DNA from: Magnetococcus sp. PR-3
GTDB taxonomy: Bacteria > Pseudomonadota > Magnetococcia > Magnetococcales > Magnetococcaceae
Length of the DNA stretch: 64,000 nucleotides
Direction: 5' to 3'
Assembly (NCBI RefSeq): GCF_036689865.1
Contig: NZ_JBAHUQ010000012.1
Location: forward strand, 1-64,000
The notes beneath the pieces are model-generated. The model saw only the letters and a list, made by a program, of their open reading frames with translations. It did no database searches and was not told the origin of the DNA. The number at the start of each line of letters is the position of its first letter. Within the stretch, counting starts at the first letter, position 1. The position numbers were made by a program, and so were the translations under genes. This document shows positions 1-8,473 of this stretch, piece by piece.

Positions 1-378
1 TATAAAAGTAAATACCCATGAAAGAGCTTTTCCATACTCCATTGGGTCTCCAACAGAGTTTAGTAACGTTTGCAAACTGATAAGAAATAGAATAATGGCT
101 GAGACATATAAAAATTTTCTGAAGTAATGAATGGAAAGTTGAGGAGGGTGGGAATCCCTGACCCTTTTTAAAAAAAGCTGTAGTAAAACATACCTTGATA
201 CAATGATATACTCATTCCACCCTAGTGAGATAATACTTATTCCTCCTTGTAAAATGAGTGTTGTAACAAGCGGGTATGGTGAAATAAAGATGCTCAAATC
301 CCAATTTCCACTTGGCCATATATTAAGCGCCACGACGGAAATGGAGATGAGGATCCCAGATATTGTAGAAATTATCAT
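1..378 (-). CDS. Membrane protein, partial (C-terminus beyond window edge)
   Basis: Read on the minus strand from an ATG at 378, this frame is open for 126 codons to the first base of the window, so the C-terminus is missing. It has hydrophobic stretches near residues 1-22 and 90-125. It resembles the gene immediately upstream (431-889): both begin with a hydrophobic segment ending in a WPSG/WPDG-like motif and have a helix, an RD/RN-x-H segment and a second hydrophobic hairpin in the same order. A GAGG lies about 10 bases before the ATG. The two genes are 52 bp apart and probably co-transcribed. I do not recognise the family. The short plus-strand frame at 203-388 is a shadow of this gene. 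Confidence 0.6.
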   Translation of the reverse strand, partial: MIISTISGILISISVVALNIWPSGNWDLSIFISPYPLVTTLILQGGISIISLGWNEYIIVSRYVLLQLFLKRVRDSHPPQLSIHYFRKFLYVSAIILFLISLQTLLNSVGDPMEYGKALSWVFTFI

Positions 379-430
379 AACATTATAGCCTCAACGAACA
401 GAGGGTTCAGGTCATTGAATAAAGGTTCTT

Positions 431-889
431 CTATAGTTTTACAAGTGCTTGTTGCACCCTAAACATGGCAGTCCTAATTAAAAACAAATCAACGGTTAGG
501 GCGACGTATATGCTGCTCAAACTGTACGTTACGACTTCACCTATAGATTCACGGTTTTCCTGAAAAAAATATACAAGAGGCAACACCTGAACAAAACACG
601 AAAATATTGCAGATCCATACAGCATGGATCTGTAATGATTCACCTCATGGGCGTTGCGTAATGCCTCACTTGCATCAAATCCCACAAACTGCTTACACAA
701 CCCAACAGTTATTTTATAATAATAATGCAACCCTCCAGAATTTAAGCATAAACCAAAGTGAAGAGCGAACATTACAAACAATACAATAGGAAAAAAATAT
801 GGCTCCATGGATAAAATACCATCTGGCCACATACAAAAAGCGACAACAGGAACAATAATAATCGTGCCCATTAATGATGATGCCTTCAT
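431..889 (-). CDS. Membrane protein, paralogue of the adjacent partial gene
   Basis: A 152-residue protein with four probable membrane segments (about 8-25, 30-48, 94-112 and 120-140) and a hydrophilic middle containing a GGLHYYYK motif and an Arg/His-rich stretch near residues 75-90. The ATG is preceded at about 11 bases by AGGA. The sequence is related to the gene that follows it, which suggests a tandem duplication whose products may form one membrane complex. The size and topology are vaguely like small channel subunits such as those of the MotA/TolQ/ExbB group, but no diagnostic motif is visible and no function is assigned. Confidence 0.6.
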   Translation of the reverse strand: MKASSLMGTIIIVPVVAFCMWPDGILSMEPYFFPIVLFVMFALHFGLCLNSGGLHYYYKITVGLCKQFVGFDASEALRNAHEVNHYRSMLYGSAIFSCFVQVLPLVYFFQENRESIGEVVTYSLSSIYVALTVDLFLIRTAMFRVQQALVKL

Positions 890-1087
890 TTGTTTCGTAT
901 CCTGAGGATCAATGGATTTATCAGTAGTGTCTCTAAAGAACTTAGCATCGAAGAAATACTATTACCAACCTGCTAAGACAGTGCTGCCTACTTCTGTGAT
1001 AGGGCTGTATTTTCTGGAAAGAAGGTCTCAGTCAATGAGAACACCAGATCACGGCACGGACGGCTACCCAGTTATCACTGGCAAATG

Positions 1088-1259
1088 TCTGAACTTGGCG
1101 AATCCACTATAGACTGTTTTCAATGGCTTTTTTTGCTCCATTAATTAGCAGCAAGTTCGGACCCGGTCCGAACTTGGCAGAGACAGAGAGCAGATAGAGG
1201 GAGATAGATCGAGCTCTTCCCTCAGACGATCCGAACTTACCTCTACCTTCGCAACCCAC
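1088..1259. repeat. 175-bp dispersed direct repeat, copy A
   Basis: Matches 3754-3928 in the same orientation. Each copy has a GTCYGAACTT box at its left end, a perfect palindrome with 11-base arms AAGTTCGGACC / GGTCCGAACTT around one C (1153-1175 here), a conserved purine-rich run, and a third ATCCGAACTT box near the right end (1229-1238). Similarity stops abruptly just after the words cgcaacccacca. The repeat precedes a broken recombinase-associated gene. Confidence 0.75.
1153..1175. repeat. Perfect 11-1-11 palindrome (copy A)
   Basis: Arms AAGTTCGGACC and GGTCCGAACTT flank a single C. The same palindrome recurs at 3821-3843, and its half-site GTCCGAACTT also occurs at 3755-3764 and in two single copies near 4146 and 4187. 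It could be a recombinase or regulator binding site or the core of a small repeat family. Confidence 0.7.
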
Positions 1260-1325
1260 CACTGGATACCTTAACGACAGAGTTGGGCAGCAAGAAGGAG
1301 ATCAAAGCATGAGAATGTCACTACC

Positions 1326-1694
1326 AGAGACCGCAAGACCATCGTAGTACGCATTTCCTACCGCCCCCGTCATTGGGCGGGCATGAAGCGCATCGTCACC
1401 TCTGATTAGGTAGATATCACCCACGCCCCCACCCACCACACCGATGAGGTGCTGGTCAAAGCCCTGGTCCGTGCCCATCGCTGGCTGAATATGCTGGAGA
1501 ACGGTGAGGTAAACGCCATCAAGGCCTTGGCGGCTCAGGAGGAGCTGGATGACTCCTACGTCAACCGCTTGCTCCGGCTGACACTGTTGAGCCCCAAACT
1601 GGTAGAGAAAATTCTCCATGGCCAGCAACCGGAGGAGATGACGCTAGGCGCACTGACCAAAGCTTTTCCTGTATCTTGGCAAGAACAGAGATGA
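1326..1694 (+). pseudogene. Broken recombinase-associated HTH-like protein
   Basis: The frame reading DRKTIVVRIS from about 1340 runs into an in-frame TAG at 1407-1409 and then continues as an 81-residue open stretch from a GTG at 1449 (LVKALVRAHRW ... YVNRLLRLTLLSP ... FPVSWQEQR). From memory this pattern belongs to small proteins encoded beside large serine recombinases and DUF2924 proteins in mobile elements. The nearest upstream ATGs (1310, 1316) are in another frame, so the 5' end is frameshifted as well. No recombinase gene remains nearby. The C-terminal part could still be translated from the GTG, but a relic is more likely. Confidence 0.55.
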
Positions 1695-1835
1695 TCACTT
1701 TTACAACTAACCAAACCAACCCCCAACACAAAACAACCAAAAAGAAACTATAAATCGCTTTTATTATTTTTAAAAACATTTAAATCTAGATATTGAACCT
1801 TTATATTATTATACTTATATATTGAAAAATACTCA

Positions 1836-1868
1836 AAGCAGCATGCAAACAGGGTCAGCATGCTGCTT
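1836..1868. repeat. Perfect inverted repeat (11-bp arms)
   Basis: AAGCAGCATGC and GCATGCTGCTT flank an 11-base loop in the AT-rich, otherwise empty stretch between the broken gene and the gene at 2010. No T-run follows on either strand, so it is not a typical terminator. The rest of 1695-2009 shows no gene. Confidence 0.5.
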
Positions 1869-2009
1869 GTACGATCGTCCACCCGCGCGGCAACGCGGAT
1901 GACTTCACCAGATTAAGCCTGAGCGTAATCAGGAATGCCCTAAAGGGCAAGGGAAAAGTCGTGGCGATCTCTTGAACTCTTGACCCTATGATCCAAGAGG
2001 AAAACGGCA

Positions 2010-3104
2010 ATGAGCTATCACAAAAAGCGGGATGATTTTATCGTCTACCCTAAAGAGGACTTTCCCAATGTTCCCGATGCCGCCACTATGATGTATGGCA
2101 CAGATGAAGAGGTTGATCGTGCATGGCATGAACTGAATCCTGGAGTGGCCAAACGCAGAAGACCGCAGCAGAGCTTGCTTGCAGGACAACCATTTACACC
2201 GCATGCTGCGCCTGTACCAAGAAGAAATACTCAAAAGAGCACTGTAGACCAGCGCCAACAGGCTGGAAGAGCTGTGCCAGGACCTCTACAAAAATCGCAA
2301 CACACGTCAGAACAGACACCCTACCAAAGGAAGGCCGCTCCACCACCTCGAAAGATGGTGCCCAATAGCTATGTGGATCTGGCAAGACAGATGCGAGACG
2401 GTACTTTTGCAGGCCAAGATGCCGCACCGCAATCCATTTCTACAGCTAACCATAGGGATACACGGGCAAGTCGGCTAACAATGCCGATCAAACAAACACA
2501 AACTAAAAAGCCATCGTCTGCACGGGAGTTGCTAGCATCTGCAAATGCATATCAAAAAAAACAACGACGTATGGCTCCTTTATTAACAAATGAGAGGGAC
2601 CGTATCAATGCAATCCTAGACAACCAGCCGGCAATTTTACCGATTCGGGATAACCCCGCCGCTTCTGACACAACACCATGGTACAGTTCACACGGCACTG
2701 GAAAAAGAGCCGTACGCCTTTATGGACATATAATTGAAGATGAAGCGTTAAGACAGGGCGTTGATCCAAACCTTGTAAAGGCTATCGTGTACAGTGAAAA
2801 TTCGCGGGGGCACTACTTTGGTGCATCTCTTTTCGCTCAATCTATAGGGGCTGCTGACACACACCTTCCCATGAATATCAACCCTGCTACCTGGGAAAGG
2901 CTTGGCATAACAAAGGAAACTGCTGATGACCCTCAGAGCAATATTCGCACAGGAGTTACGTTAATTAAGAGAATCATAGATCGCTTGAGAGATCCAAAGC
3001 CTGAGTATGTCGGCTCAATCTGGAATTATACGGGTCGCGAACAGGTCAATGACTTTGGCGCTAGCGTCGGCAAAGCTTACCGTGACCAAATCTGGGATCG
3101 ATAG
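2010..3104 (+). CDS. Transglycosylase/lysozyme-like protein with long disordered N-terminus
   Basis: A 364-residue protein; AGAGGA about 8 bases before the ATG supports this start. Residues 1-225 are low-complexity, rich in Gln, Arg, Pro and Ala, without a signal peptide. Residues about 240-364 look like a soluble lytic transglycosylase/lysozyme fold: GVDPNLVKAIVYSENSRG carries the likely catalytic Glu, followed by INPATWERLG, an SNIRTGVTLIKRII helix and a WNYTG motif. The family cleaves peptidoglycan glycan strands. With no export signal, delivery would need a secretion system, lysis or a phage-like particle. The next gene encodes a small membrane protein, so an effector/immunity pair is possible. 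It lies between the two copies of the 175-bp repeat. Confidence 0.7.
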   Translation: MSYHKKRDDFIVYPKEDFPNVPDAATMMYGTDEEVDRAWHELNPGVAKRRRPQQSLLAGQPFTPHAAPVPRRNTQKSTVDQRQQAGRAVPGPLQKSQHTSEQTPYQRKAAPPPRKMVPNSYVDLARQMRDGTFAGQDAAPQSISTANHRDTRASRLTMPIKQTQTKKPSSARELLASANAYQKKQRRMAPLLTNERDRINAILDNQPAILPIRDNPAASDTTPWYSSHGTGKRAVRLYGHIIEDEALRQGVDPNLVKAIVYSENSRGHYFGASLFAQSIGAADTHLPMNINPATWERLGITKETADDPQSNIRTGVTLIKRIIDRLRDPKPEYVGSIWNYTGREQVNDFGASVGKAYRDQIWDR

Positions 3105-3138
3105 GGAGACCTCAGAGTTTTACAACAGGTGAAAACAG

Positions 3139-3200
3139 ATATGCCAGAGCCTTGGCTAACTCCTTATTATGGATAGCGGTCACCCAAGGCTCTGGTATAT
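3139..3200. repeat. Long imperfect inverted repeat between two genes
   Basis: A 17-base left arm (3139-3155, containing GCCAGAGCCTTGG) and right arm (3184-3200, CCAAGGCTCTGGT) pair with one mismatch around a 28-base loop. It lies 35 bp after the transglycosylase-like gene and just before the small membrane-protein gene. No T-run follows, so it may attenuate or separate the two genes rather than act as a classic terminator. Confidence 0.5.
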
Positions 3201-3225
3201 TCTCAAGTTGAGTAGGAGCACAAAA

Positions 3226-3567
3226 TTGACTTACAAAAAAACAAGAAGTCCATTTACCATTAAATCAATGATAGCGAAAGCTTTTTTAGCTCTGTTTCTT
3301 AGCAGTATTATGTTATTTAGCATAATGATCGACAGCAACGGCACACATCCTGGGGGGATTTGCGATTACGCAGAACATGACCATGGTTTTTTTTCTTTAA
3401 ACCCAAATGAAGGTGGGAAGACTAAATACTCATGCAACCCAAATGTTCTTCTTTTTTTTATTTATCTTGTTTTGCCATGTTTTCCTATATTTATAACATT
3501 ATTAACATTGCAAATAATGGCAAGAAAAATCATAACCTCCATTGTGCAACGCAAAAGCCAAAATTAA
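3226..3567 (+). CDS. Small two-helix membrane protein (candidate immunity protein)
   Basis: I place the start at a TTG at 3226 because AGGAG lies 7 bases upstream; a longer frame from 3169 would begin inside the inverted repeat. The 113-residue product has a membrane segment near residues 14-33, an extracytoplasmic loop of about 35 residues with two Cys and several His/Asp, and a second membrane segment near 70-93, ending in a basic tail. It follows the transglycosylase-like gene at 122 bp. The topology would suit an inner-membrane immunity protein that shields the periplasm, but no family is recognised. Confidence 0.5.
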   Translation: MTYKKTRSPFTIKSMIAKAFLALFLSSIMLFSIMIDSNGTHPGGICDYAEHDHGFFSLNPNEGGKTKYSCNPNVLLFFIYLVLPCFPIFITLLTLQIMARKIITSIVQRKSQN

Positions 3568-3753
3568 AATAGTTAACTTAGTACAATTCAGTGACACCCT
3601 CAAAGAGATAGAGTATTGATCAACTCGCTGACTTTGCTATGAATTATTGAGAACCACCAGAATAGCCTCTTTATGATTAATGGAACCATGACCGTGGCTC
3701 TAAGTATCGTTTCTGCTTCAAGCCCATCGTGCAATCCAAAATTTCGTGGCAAA

Positions 3754-3928
3754 GGTCCGAACTTTACAAATCCGTTAGAGCCTGTTTTATTGAGCTTTTC
3801 CTAAGCCAATGTCACGCTTCAAGTTCGGACCCGGTCCGAACTTGGCAGAGACAGAGAGCAGATAGGGGGAAATAGACCGAGTTTTCCCCACGGACGATCC
3901 GAACTTACCTCTACCTTCGCAACCCACC
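3754..3928. repeat. 175-bp dispersed direct repeat, copy B
   Basis: Second copy of the repeat at 1088-1259 with the same three GAACTT boxes and the same 11-1-11 palindrome (3821-3843). The two copies bracket 2.5 kb carrying the broken recombinase-associated gene, the transglycosylase-like gene and the membrane-protein gene, as if this were a mobile module. Apart from this repeat and the boxes near 4146 and 4187, the stretch 3568-4267 has no gene. Confidence 0.75.
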
Positions 3929-3981
3929 ATACAACCCGCTATACCTTGGAATAATTGGCAAAATCAGGGTACAAAAAAACC

Positions 3982-4010
3982 TGGAGGGTTCGATTCCCGA
4001 AACGAACCGT
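3982..4010. repeat. Conserved TGGAGGGTTCG box, copy 1
   Basis: A 27-base sequence containing GGTTCG - 10 bases - CGAACC (a 6-bp inverted repeat, with TTCG/CGAA nested inside) recurs at 30531 and 42472. In every case it lies about 245-290 bp to the left of an IS copy, after three unrelated left flanks. It therefore looks like a boundary or recombination site of something larger than the IS. Confidence 0.6.
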
Positions 4011-4267
4011 CTCTGGAGACTGGGCATGCAATAACATGATGTTTTCAAAGGAACTCGAACACCCTTATTTCACACTATTCTTGCGTATTATTTAGGATAT
4101 TTGGGGACTCACACCGGCATATGGTGGCTTGGGAAGCTTACAAGAGGTCCGAACTTAAAGGAAGGAGTCCAGGGCTGGAGACTGGAAGTCCGAACTTGAG
4201 AGAGAAGATACCTGAAATCTGCTGGGGGAAATACCGCAAAATTGTCTGATCTGATTTCCGGCCATTT

Positions 4268-5508
4268 TGAGCGGGGTGCCAATTTATAGGAACTGGGTAT
4301 ATCATTGCACCATCATCTTTTTTTAAAAAAACCCGTTTCGGTCGTTTTGGTGCAAATGAACCCACTTTCTCTCCTTCTTTGGGGGTTGCTCGCGCAGTTT
4401 TTCAGCCCTCGTCATAATGCGCAGATCCGGCTGCTCAAAGCCCAGGTCAGAATACTCCAAGAGCGACTTCCCAGCCAGCGCGTCATCGCTTCGCCAGAGG
4501 AAAAATCCGAACTCTTGCGACTGGGGGCTGACTTTGATCACCAGATCAATGACCTGATCATGATCGTCAAACCCAATACCTATCGACGCTGGCTCAACCA
4601 ATCTTCTTCAGGAAAGCCCTTTAAGCAAGTTGGCAGGCCACGACTGACTCAGGAGTTGAGAGACACCGTGATCCGCATGGCCAAGGAGAATCTCCAATGG
4701 GGGTATCGACGAATCGTAGGTGAACTCAAGAAGCTCGGCCTCTATGCTGGAGCCAACTCGGTCAAACGCATCCTCAACGAAGCAGACATCCATCCAGAAC
4801 CAGAGAAGAGCAAACCGACGCCACCTCTCCCCTGGGACACCTTCATCAAGGCCCATCTTGAAACCACTCTGGCATGCGACTTTTTCACGAAGGACGTGCA
4901 TACGTTGTTCGGCAAGAAAACTGCCTACGTGCTGGTCTTCATCCATCTGGGCAGTCGACGGGTTTTCACCAGCTCAGTCACATACGCACCTGATAGCGCC
5001 TGGGTCACACAGCAGGCCCGAAATACTCTCTTATGGTGCGATGAACAGGGCATCAAGCCTGCCTATTTGATTCGAGATGGCGATACCAAGTTCTCCGGTC
5101 CTTTCCTGGAAGTTTGGCGTAGCGATTTCGTTCGAGTGATCCAAATCCCGCATTGCGCACCACAGGCCAATGCCTTTGCAGAGTCCTTCATTGGCACGCT
5201 AAAACGCGAGTGCCTCAACTTCTTCATCTGCTTCAGTCGGTCTCAGCTCAACTACATTCTGCATTCTTGGGTCGACCATTATAATCACGAAAGACCACAC
5301 CGTGGAGTTGGCCGTGACAATACCGTTCTGGACATCAATTTTAAGGCTGCCCGCGATGGTCCCATTAAATGCAAAGAAAGGCTTGGTGGGATCATCAAAT
5401 CCTACTACCGGGAGGCAGCATAAAACCCATTACTACCGCTCGCCAAAAGTGTATCATATGCTTGTATTGTAGGCTAAAAGTGGTGTGCATATATTTTGGT
5501 AACCCTCA
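4268..5508 (+). mobile_element. Insertion sequence, copy 1 (about 1.24 kb)
   Basis: The ends were set by comparing copies. The left end reads TGAGCGGGGTGCCAA and the right end ATTTTGGTAACCCTCA, which are imperfect inverted repeats around the core GGGGTGCCAAAAT. The element carries one full transposase gene. Copies 3 (30777-32017) and 4 (42718-43959) are the same length; copy 2 (9711-10318) is a 3' remnant. No target-site duplication is obvious. The right end interrupts a DUF4351-like relic. Confidence 0.8.
4350..5423 (+). CDS. DDE integrase-core transposase (IS copy 1)
   Basis: A single-ORF transposase of about 357 residues. Comparison with the other copies sets the start: GTG here aligns with their ATG (VQMNPLSLLL versus MQINALSLLL). 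Residues 1-60 form a basic, Leu-rich helix; about 75-150 form an HTH/HTH_21-like region (GRPRLTQELRD, WGYRRIVGEL); the rve catalytic core has Asp in ACDFFTKD, Asp in IRDGDTKFS and Glu in NAFAESFIGTLKREC, about 34 residues after the second Asp, and ends with a YNHERPHRG motif. These features place it among IS3/IS481-like rve transposases, but without an IS3-type two-frame structure. It appears intact. Confidence 0.85.
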   Translation: MQMNPLSLLLWGLLAQFFSPRHNAQIRLLKAQVRILQERLPSQRVIASPEEKSELLRLGADFDHQINDLIMIVKPNTYRRWLNQSSSGKPFKQVGRPRLTQELRDTVIRMAKENLQWGYRRIVGELKKLGLYAGANSVKRILNEADIHPEPEKSKPTPPLPWDTFIKAHLETTLACDFFTKDVHTLFGKKTAYVLVFIHLGSRRVFTSSVTYAPDSAWVTQQARNTLLWCDEQGIKPAYLIRDGDTKFSGPFLEVWRSDFVRVIQIPHCAPQANAFAESFIGTLKRECLNFFICFSRSQLNYILHSWVDHYNHERPHRGVGRDNTVLDINFKAARDGPIKCKERLGGIIKSYYREAA

Positions 5509-5752
5509 AGCGGTCACTTTGTGTTCGACCCATTCGGCTAAGGGGTCAAAGCGACGGTTCAGGGTACACATGAGAGCAGCTGCCTCGCCTTCCTGACGCC
5601 CTTCATGTCGTATTTAGCTTCCCACTCTTTTGTCCACTCCTGCACGATCTAGGCAAGCATGACATCCACCTACTGCAAATCATTGAGCTCCGGGATCACC
5701 CGCCAAATAAACCCATGCAATGGGCTTGAGACATTCTTCTTGCCCATCTATT
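5509..5752 (-). pseudogene. Relic of an Rpn/DUF4351-type protein
   Basis: Minus-strand translation in two frames gives MGKKNVSSPLHGFIWRVIPEL, two in-frame stops, then EWEAKYDMKGVR and, after a frameshift, EGEAAALMCTLNRRFDPLAEWVEHKV. The last part matches what I remember of the DUF4351 C-terminal domain of Rpn-type recombination-promoting nucleases (REGEA...LxRRFGPLP..V). It is broken by two stops and a frameshift and cut by the IS right end. Confidence 0.45.
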
Positions 5753-5791
5753 TCACTACGACGCACGACAGACTTTACAAATGATTCCCTT

Positions 5792-8473
5792 TCAGAGGCT
5801 TAATGCTAAATCGTCTAGGATGTTCAACAATACTTTTTTCCGGATCGGCTTGGTGAGGTGGCGATCGCACCCCGCCATTTCAATCCGGTCCGATTCTTCA
5901 GCCAACGCGTGGGCTGTTAGCGCATAGATGGGGATGTGATGACCATCTCCCCTCTGACTCTCCCGTTCCCGAATGGCGCTTGTCGCCTGATACCCATCAA
6001 TAACAGGCATCTGAATATCCATCAGGATCAGGTCAAATGTGCCATGTTCATATAACTCAATAGCCTGCTTGCCATCCTCAGCCACCGTTAATTGGTGTGA
6101 TGTTGATTTTAAAAAAGCTTTGATCAGCTTTCGGTTATCTTCCGAGTCATCGGCCAGAAGAATAGATAGGGCCTTGGCGCTGTTGCCCCCTTCATGTCGC
6201 AAAGCAGACCTAGGCGACGGTTTAAGCTGGGACGCGTCAACCTCGGAAAGCGGCAGGGAGAAGGAGAATACGCTGCCCTCATCGGCGCTGCTCTCCAGGG
6301 TGATCTCTCCACCCATGCGGTCCACAAGCAGTCGGCAAATCGCAAGCCCCAGCCCGGAGCCGCCATACCGCCTGGTGATGGACGCATCCCCCTGCACAAA
6401 TGGCTCAAACAGCTTCTCCTGAACTGACACTTCAATGCCCGGGCCAGAATCGGCAACCTGAAACTGCAGATGTCCCTGGAGGTCCAACGCCAACCCCAGG
6501 CGCACAAAGCCCCTCTGGGTAAATTTCACCCCATTGCCCAACAGGTTCAAAAGAATCTGGCGAATACGGTTTGGGTCACCGCGATACCATTCAGCCACAG
6601 ACCTCTGTGTGGTTAGCGACAGCCCCAACCCCTTCTTTTCAGCTGAATGCCGCACTAGCTCAACACATTCTTGGGCCAGTTGAGTCGGGCTAAAACAGGT
6701 AGATTCCAAGCTGAGCTTGCCCGATTCAATCTTAGTTAAATCTAGGATATCGCCAACCAGCGCGAGCAAGCTCTCTCCTGCATGCATCAGCGTGGTCATA
6801 TGCTCTCGTTGCTCGACATCCATGTTGGATTCCGCCAACAGTTCTCCCATACCGAGAATCGCATTTAATGGGGTTCGAATCTCGTGACTCATGGTTGCGA
6901 GAAATTCACTTTTAGCGCGGCTAGCTTGTTCGGCATCATATTGCAGCTGTTTAAGATGTGTGATGTCTGTCAATAAACAGTGAGTTTGCAGGAATTCGCC
7001 ATTGGAGTCGTGACCGATCCGACCCTCAAAAGAGACTTGAACCTTCGCTCCCGATTTGTGCAGCATGTCAAACTCGACCCCATTAACGGCCCCCCGCTCT
7101 TTGAATTTACTGAATCGCTGCTTAAACAGGGATCGGAAAGGGGGGGCTAAAAAGTCGCCAAACCATTGATTGATTACCTCATGGTCCGCATATCCCAAAG
7201 TTTGTAGCCAAGCCTTGTTGACCGCAAGAATAATTCCACAAGAGTCGAGGGACTGGTAAGCAAAGGGGGCATTTTCAAAGAGCTTGCGGAATCTTATCTC
7301 GCTCTCACGCAGGCTCCGCTCCGCCTCAACCCGAGCGGTAATATCCCGATCCGAGCCGCGGTAACCCAGCAAGACCCCGGATTCGTCAAAGAAAGGCTGC
7401 CCATTGGACTCCATAATGATAGTATGACCATCCTTGTGCTGGTTTATATTGACAAGTCCAGTAAAGGGTTCCCTCATCGCAACGAATGCCTTGAATTCCG
7501 TTCTAACTTTATCAGCTTCATCAGACGGCATGAGATCAAAGCCGTCCATTCCGCCCACCAGCTCTTCCGGGGAATACCCCAGCAGGGCCTCTACCTGGGG
7601 ACTGGCGTACGTGAAGCGTGCCTGGGCATCCATTTCCCAAATCCAATCTGTGCTGGATTCAACAATGGTGCGGATCTTATCTTCTAACTGTTTTCGCTTG
7701 ATAATTTCGTAATTGAGCTCATCCCTTGAAGCCATGGTCTCTGCTAAACTTTCCGCCATATCGTTAAAAGAGCGAGCCAAATCATCAAATTCATTTACCC
7801 CATGCGCATCGATACGATACGCCAGCTCCCCTCTAGATAGGGTTTCTGTTCCCCGCTTCAACTTCAGAATGGATCCAAGCATTTGGTTATGCAAAAAACG
7901 GCGGACCCCAAGTAGTAACGCCGATGTCAGAGTAGCAAAAGAAATAAAAGCTAAAATAACTAAATAATTTAATTCTTTTATGGTTATTGTATGAACACTC
8001 TGCTTAAGTCTTATTGCGCTTGATGTCAGCACCTGAGATTTAATCAGTATATTATTGATCAATACGCTGTGAATGTTTATATCGGATTGTGACCCGTCAC
8101 TACCAGCCTTAACCGAATACTGCTCAAAATAGAGCACATAGGATTGTTTCAGCTCAAGCAAGCGCTGCTCTAGATCTGCCAGGAGCGGGCGCGCCTCTTC
8201 GGGGAGTTGGCTGTGAGCGCGCTGCAGCAGTTCCTCCATCCTCAGAATCAATGCTTCCCCTTGACCCTTGATTCTCGGCTTGGAGAGGGCGTTAGAAATA
8301 TCCATATTCAGCGTATTCAATTCAAACGCATTGACGGTCAGATCTGTAATCAAATCTTCAAGGGTCACTGTGGACAAAATCTGGCGGTACCCAAACAAAC
8401 CAGTCAGCGCAATTGCGATCAACAAGGCCACATGAAAAACCGTAAACAACTGAATATGTCTTTCTATTTTCAT
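5792..8473 (-). CDS. Hybrid sensor histidine kinase (HAMP-PAS-PAS-HisKA-HATPase-REC)
   Basis: An 893-residue inner-membrane kinase. Membrane segments near residues 12-32 and 172-194 flank a periplasmic domain of about 140 residues; a HAMP linker, two PAS domains (about 265-385 and 390-510), HisKA with the phospho-acceptor in [10 protein letters not shown], a HATPase with NGVKFT, DSGPGI and GSGLGLAI boxes, and a C-terminal receiver (ILLADDS ... LMDIQMP ... TKP) follow. Its ATG overlaps the TGA of the upstream solute-binding protein gene (TGATG), so the two are translationally coupled. I infer that the binding protein presents a ligand to the periplasmic domain and that the signal passes to the receiver. 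No output gene is adjacent on this strand. Confidence 0.9.
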   Translation of the reverse strand: MKIERHIQLFTVFHVALLIAIALTGLFGYRQILSTVTLEDLITDLTVNAFELNTLNMDISNALSKPRIKGQGEALILRMEELLQRAHSQLPEEARPLLADLEQRLLELKQSYVLYFEQYSVKAGSDGSQSDINIHSVLINNILIKSQVLTSSAIRLKQSVHTITIKELNYLVILAFISFATLTSALLLGVRRFLHNQMLGSILKLKRGTETLSRGELAYRIDAHGVNEFDDLARSFNDMAESLAETMASRDELNYEIIKRKQLEDKIRTIVESSTDWIWEMDAQARFTYASPQVEALLGYSPEELVGGMDGFDLMPSDEADKVRTEFKAFVAMREPFTGLVNINQHKDGHTIIMESNGQPFFDESGVLLGYRGSDRDITARVEAERSLRESEIRFRKLFENAPFAYQSLDSCGIILAVNKAWLQTLGYADHEVINQWFGDFLAPPFRSLFKQRFSKFKERGAVNGVEFDMLHKSGAKVQVSFEGRIGHDSNGEFLQTHCLLTDITHLKQLQYDAEQASRAKSEFLATMSHEIRTPLNAILGMGELLAESNMDVEQREHMTTLMHAGESLLALVGDILDLTKIESGKLSLESTCFSPTQLAQECVELVRHSAEKKGLGLSLTTQRSVAEWYRGDPNRIRQILLNLLGNGVKFTQRGFVRLGLALDLQGHLQFQVADSGPGIEVSVQEKLFEPFVQGDASITRRYGGSGLGLAICRLLVDRMGGEITLESSADEGSVFSFSLPLSEVDASQLKPSPRSALRHEGGNSAKALSILLADDSEDNRKLIKAFLKSTSHQLTVAEDGKQAIELYEHGTFDLILMDIQMPVIDGYQATSAIRERESQRGDGHHIPIYALTAHALAEESDRIEMAGCDRHLTKPIRKKVLLNILDDLALSL

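Noticed and set aside
203-388. Plus-strand frame of 61 codons
   Set aside because: It is antisense to the partial membrane-protein gene, which has better coding character and a paralogue next to it.
1561-1779. Minus-strand hydrophobic frame of 72 codons
   Set aside because: Its C-terminal half is antisense to the recombinase-associated relic, and the hydrophobic start lies in AT-rich sequence without a ribosome-binding site.
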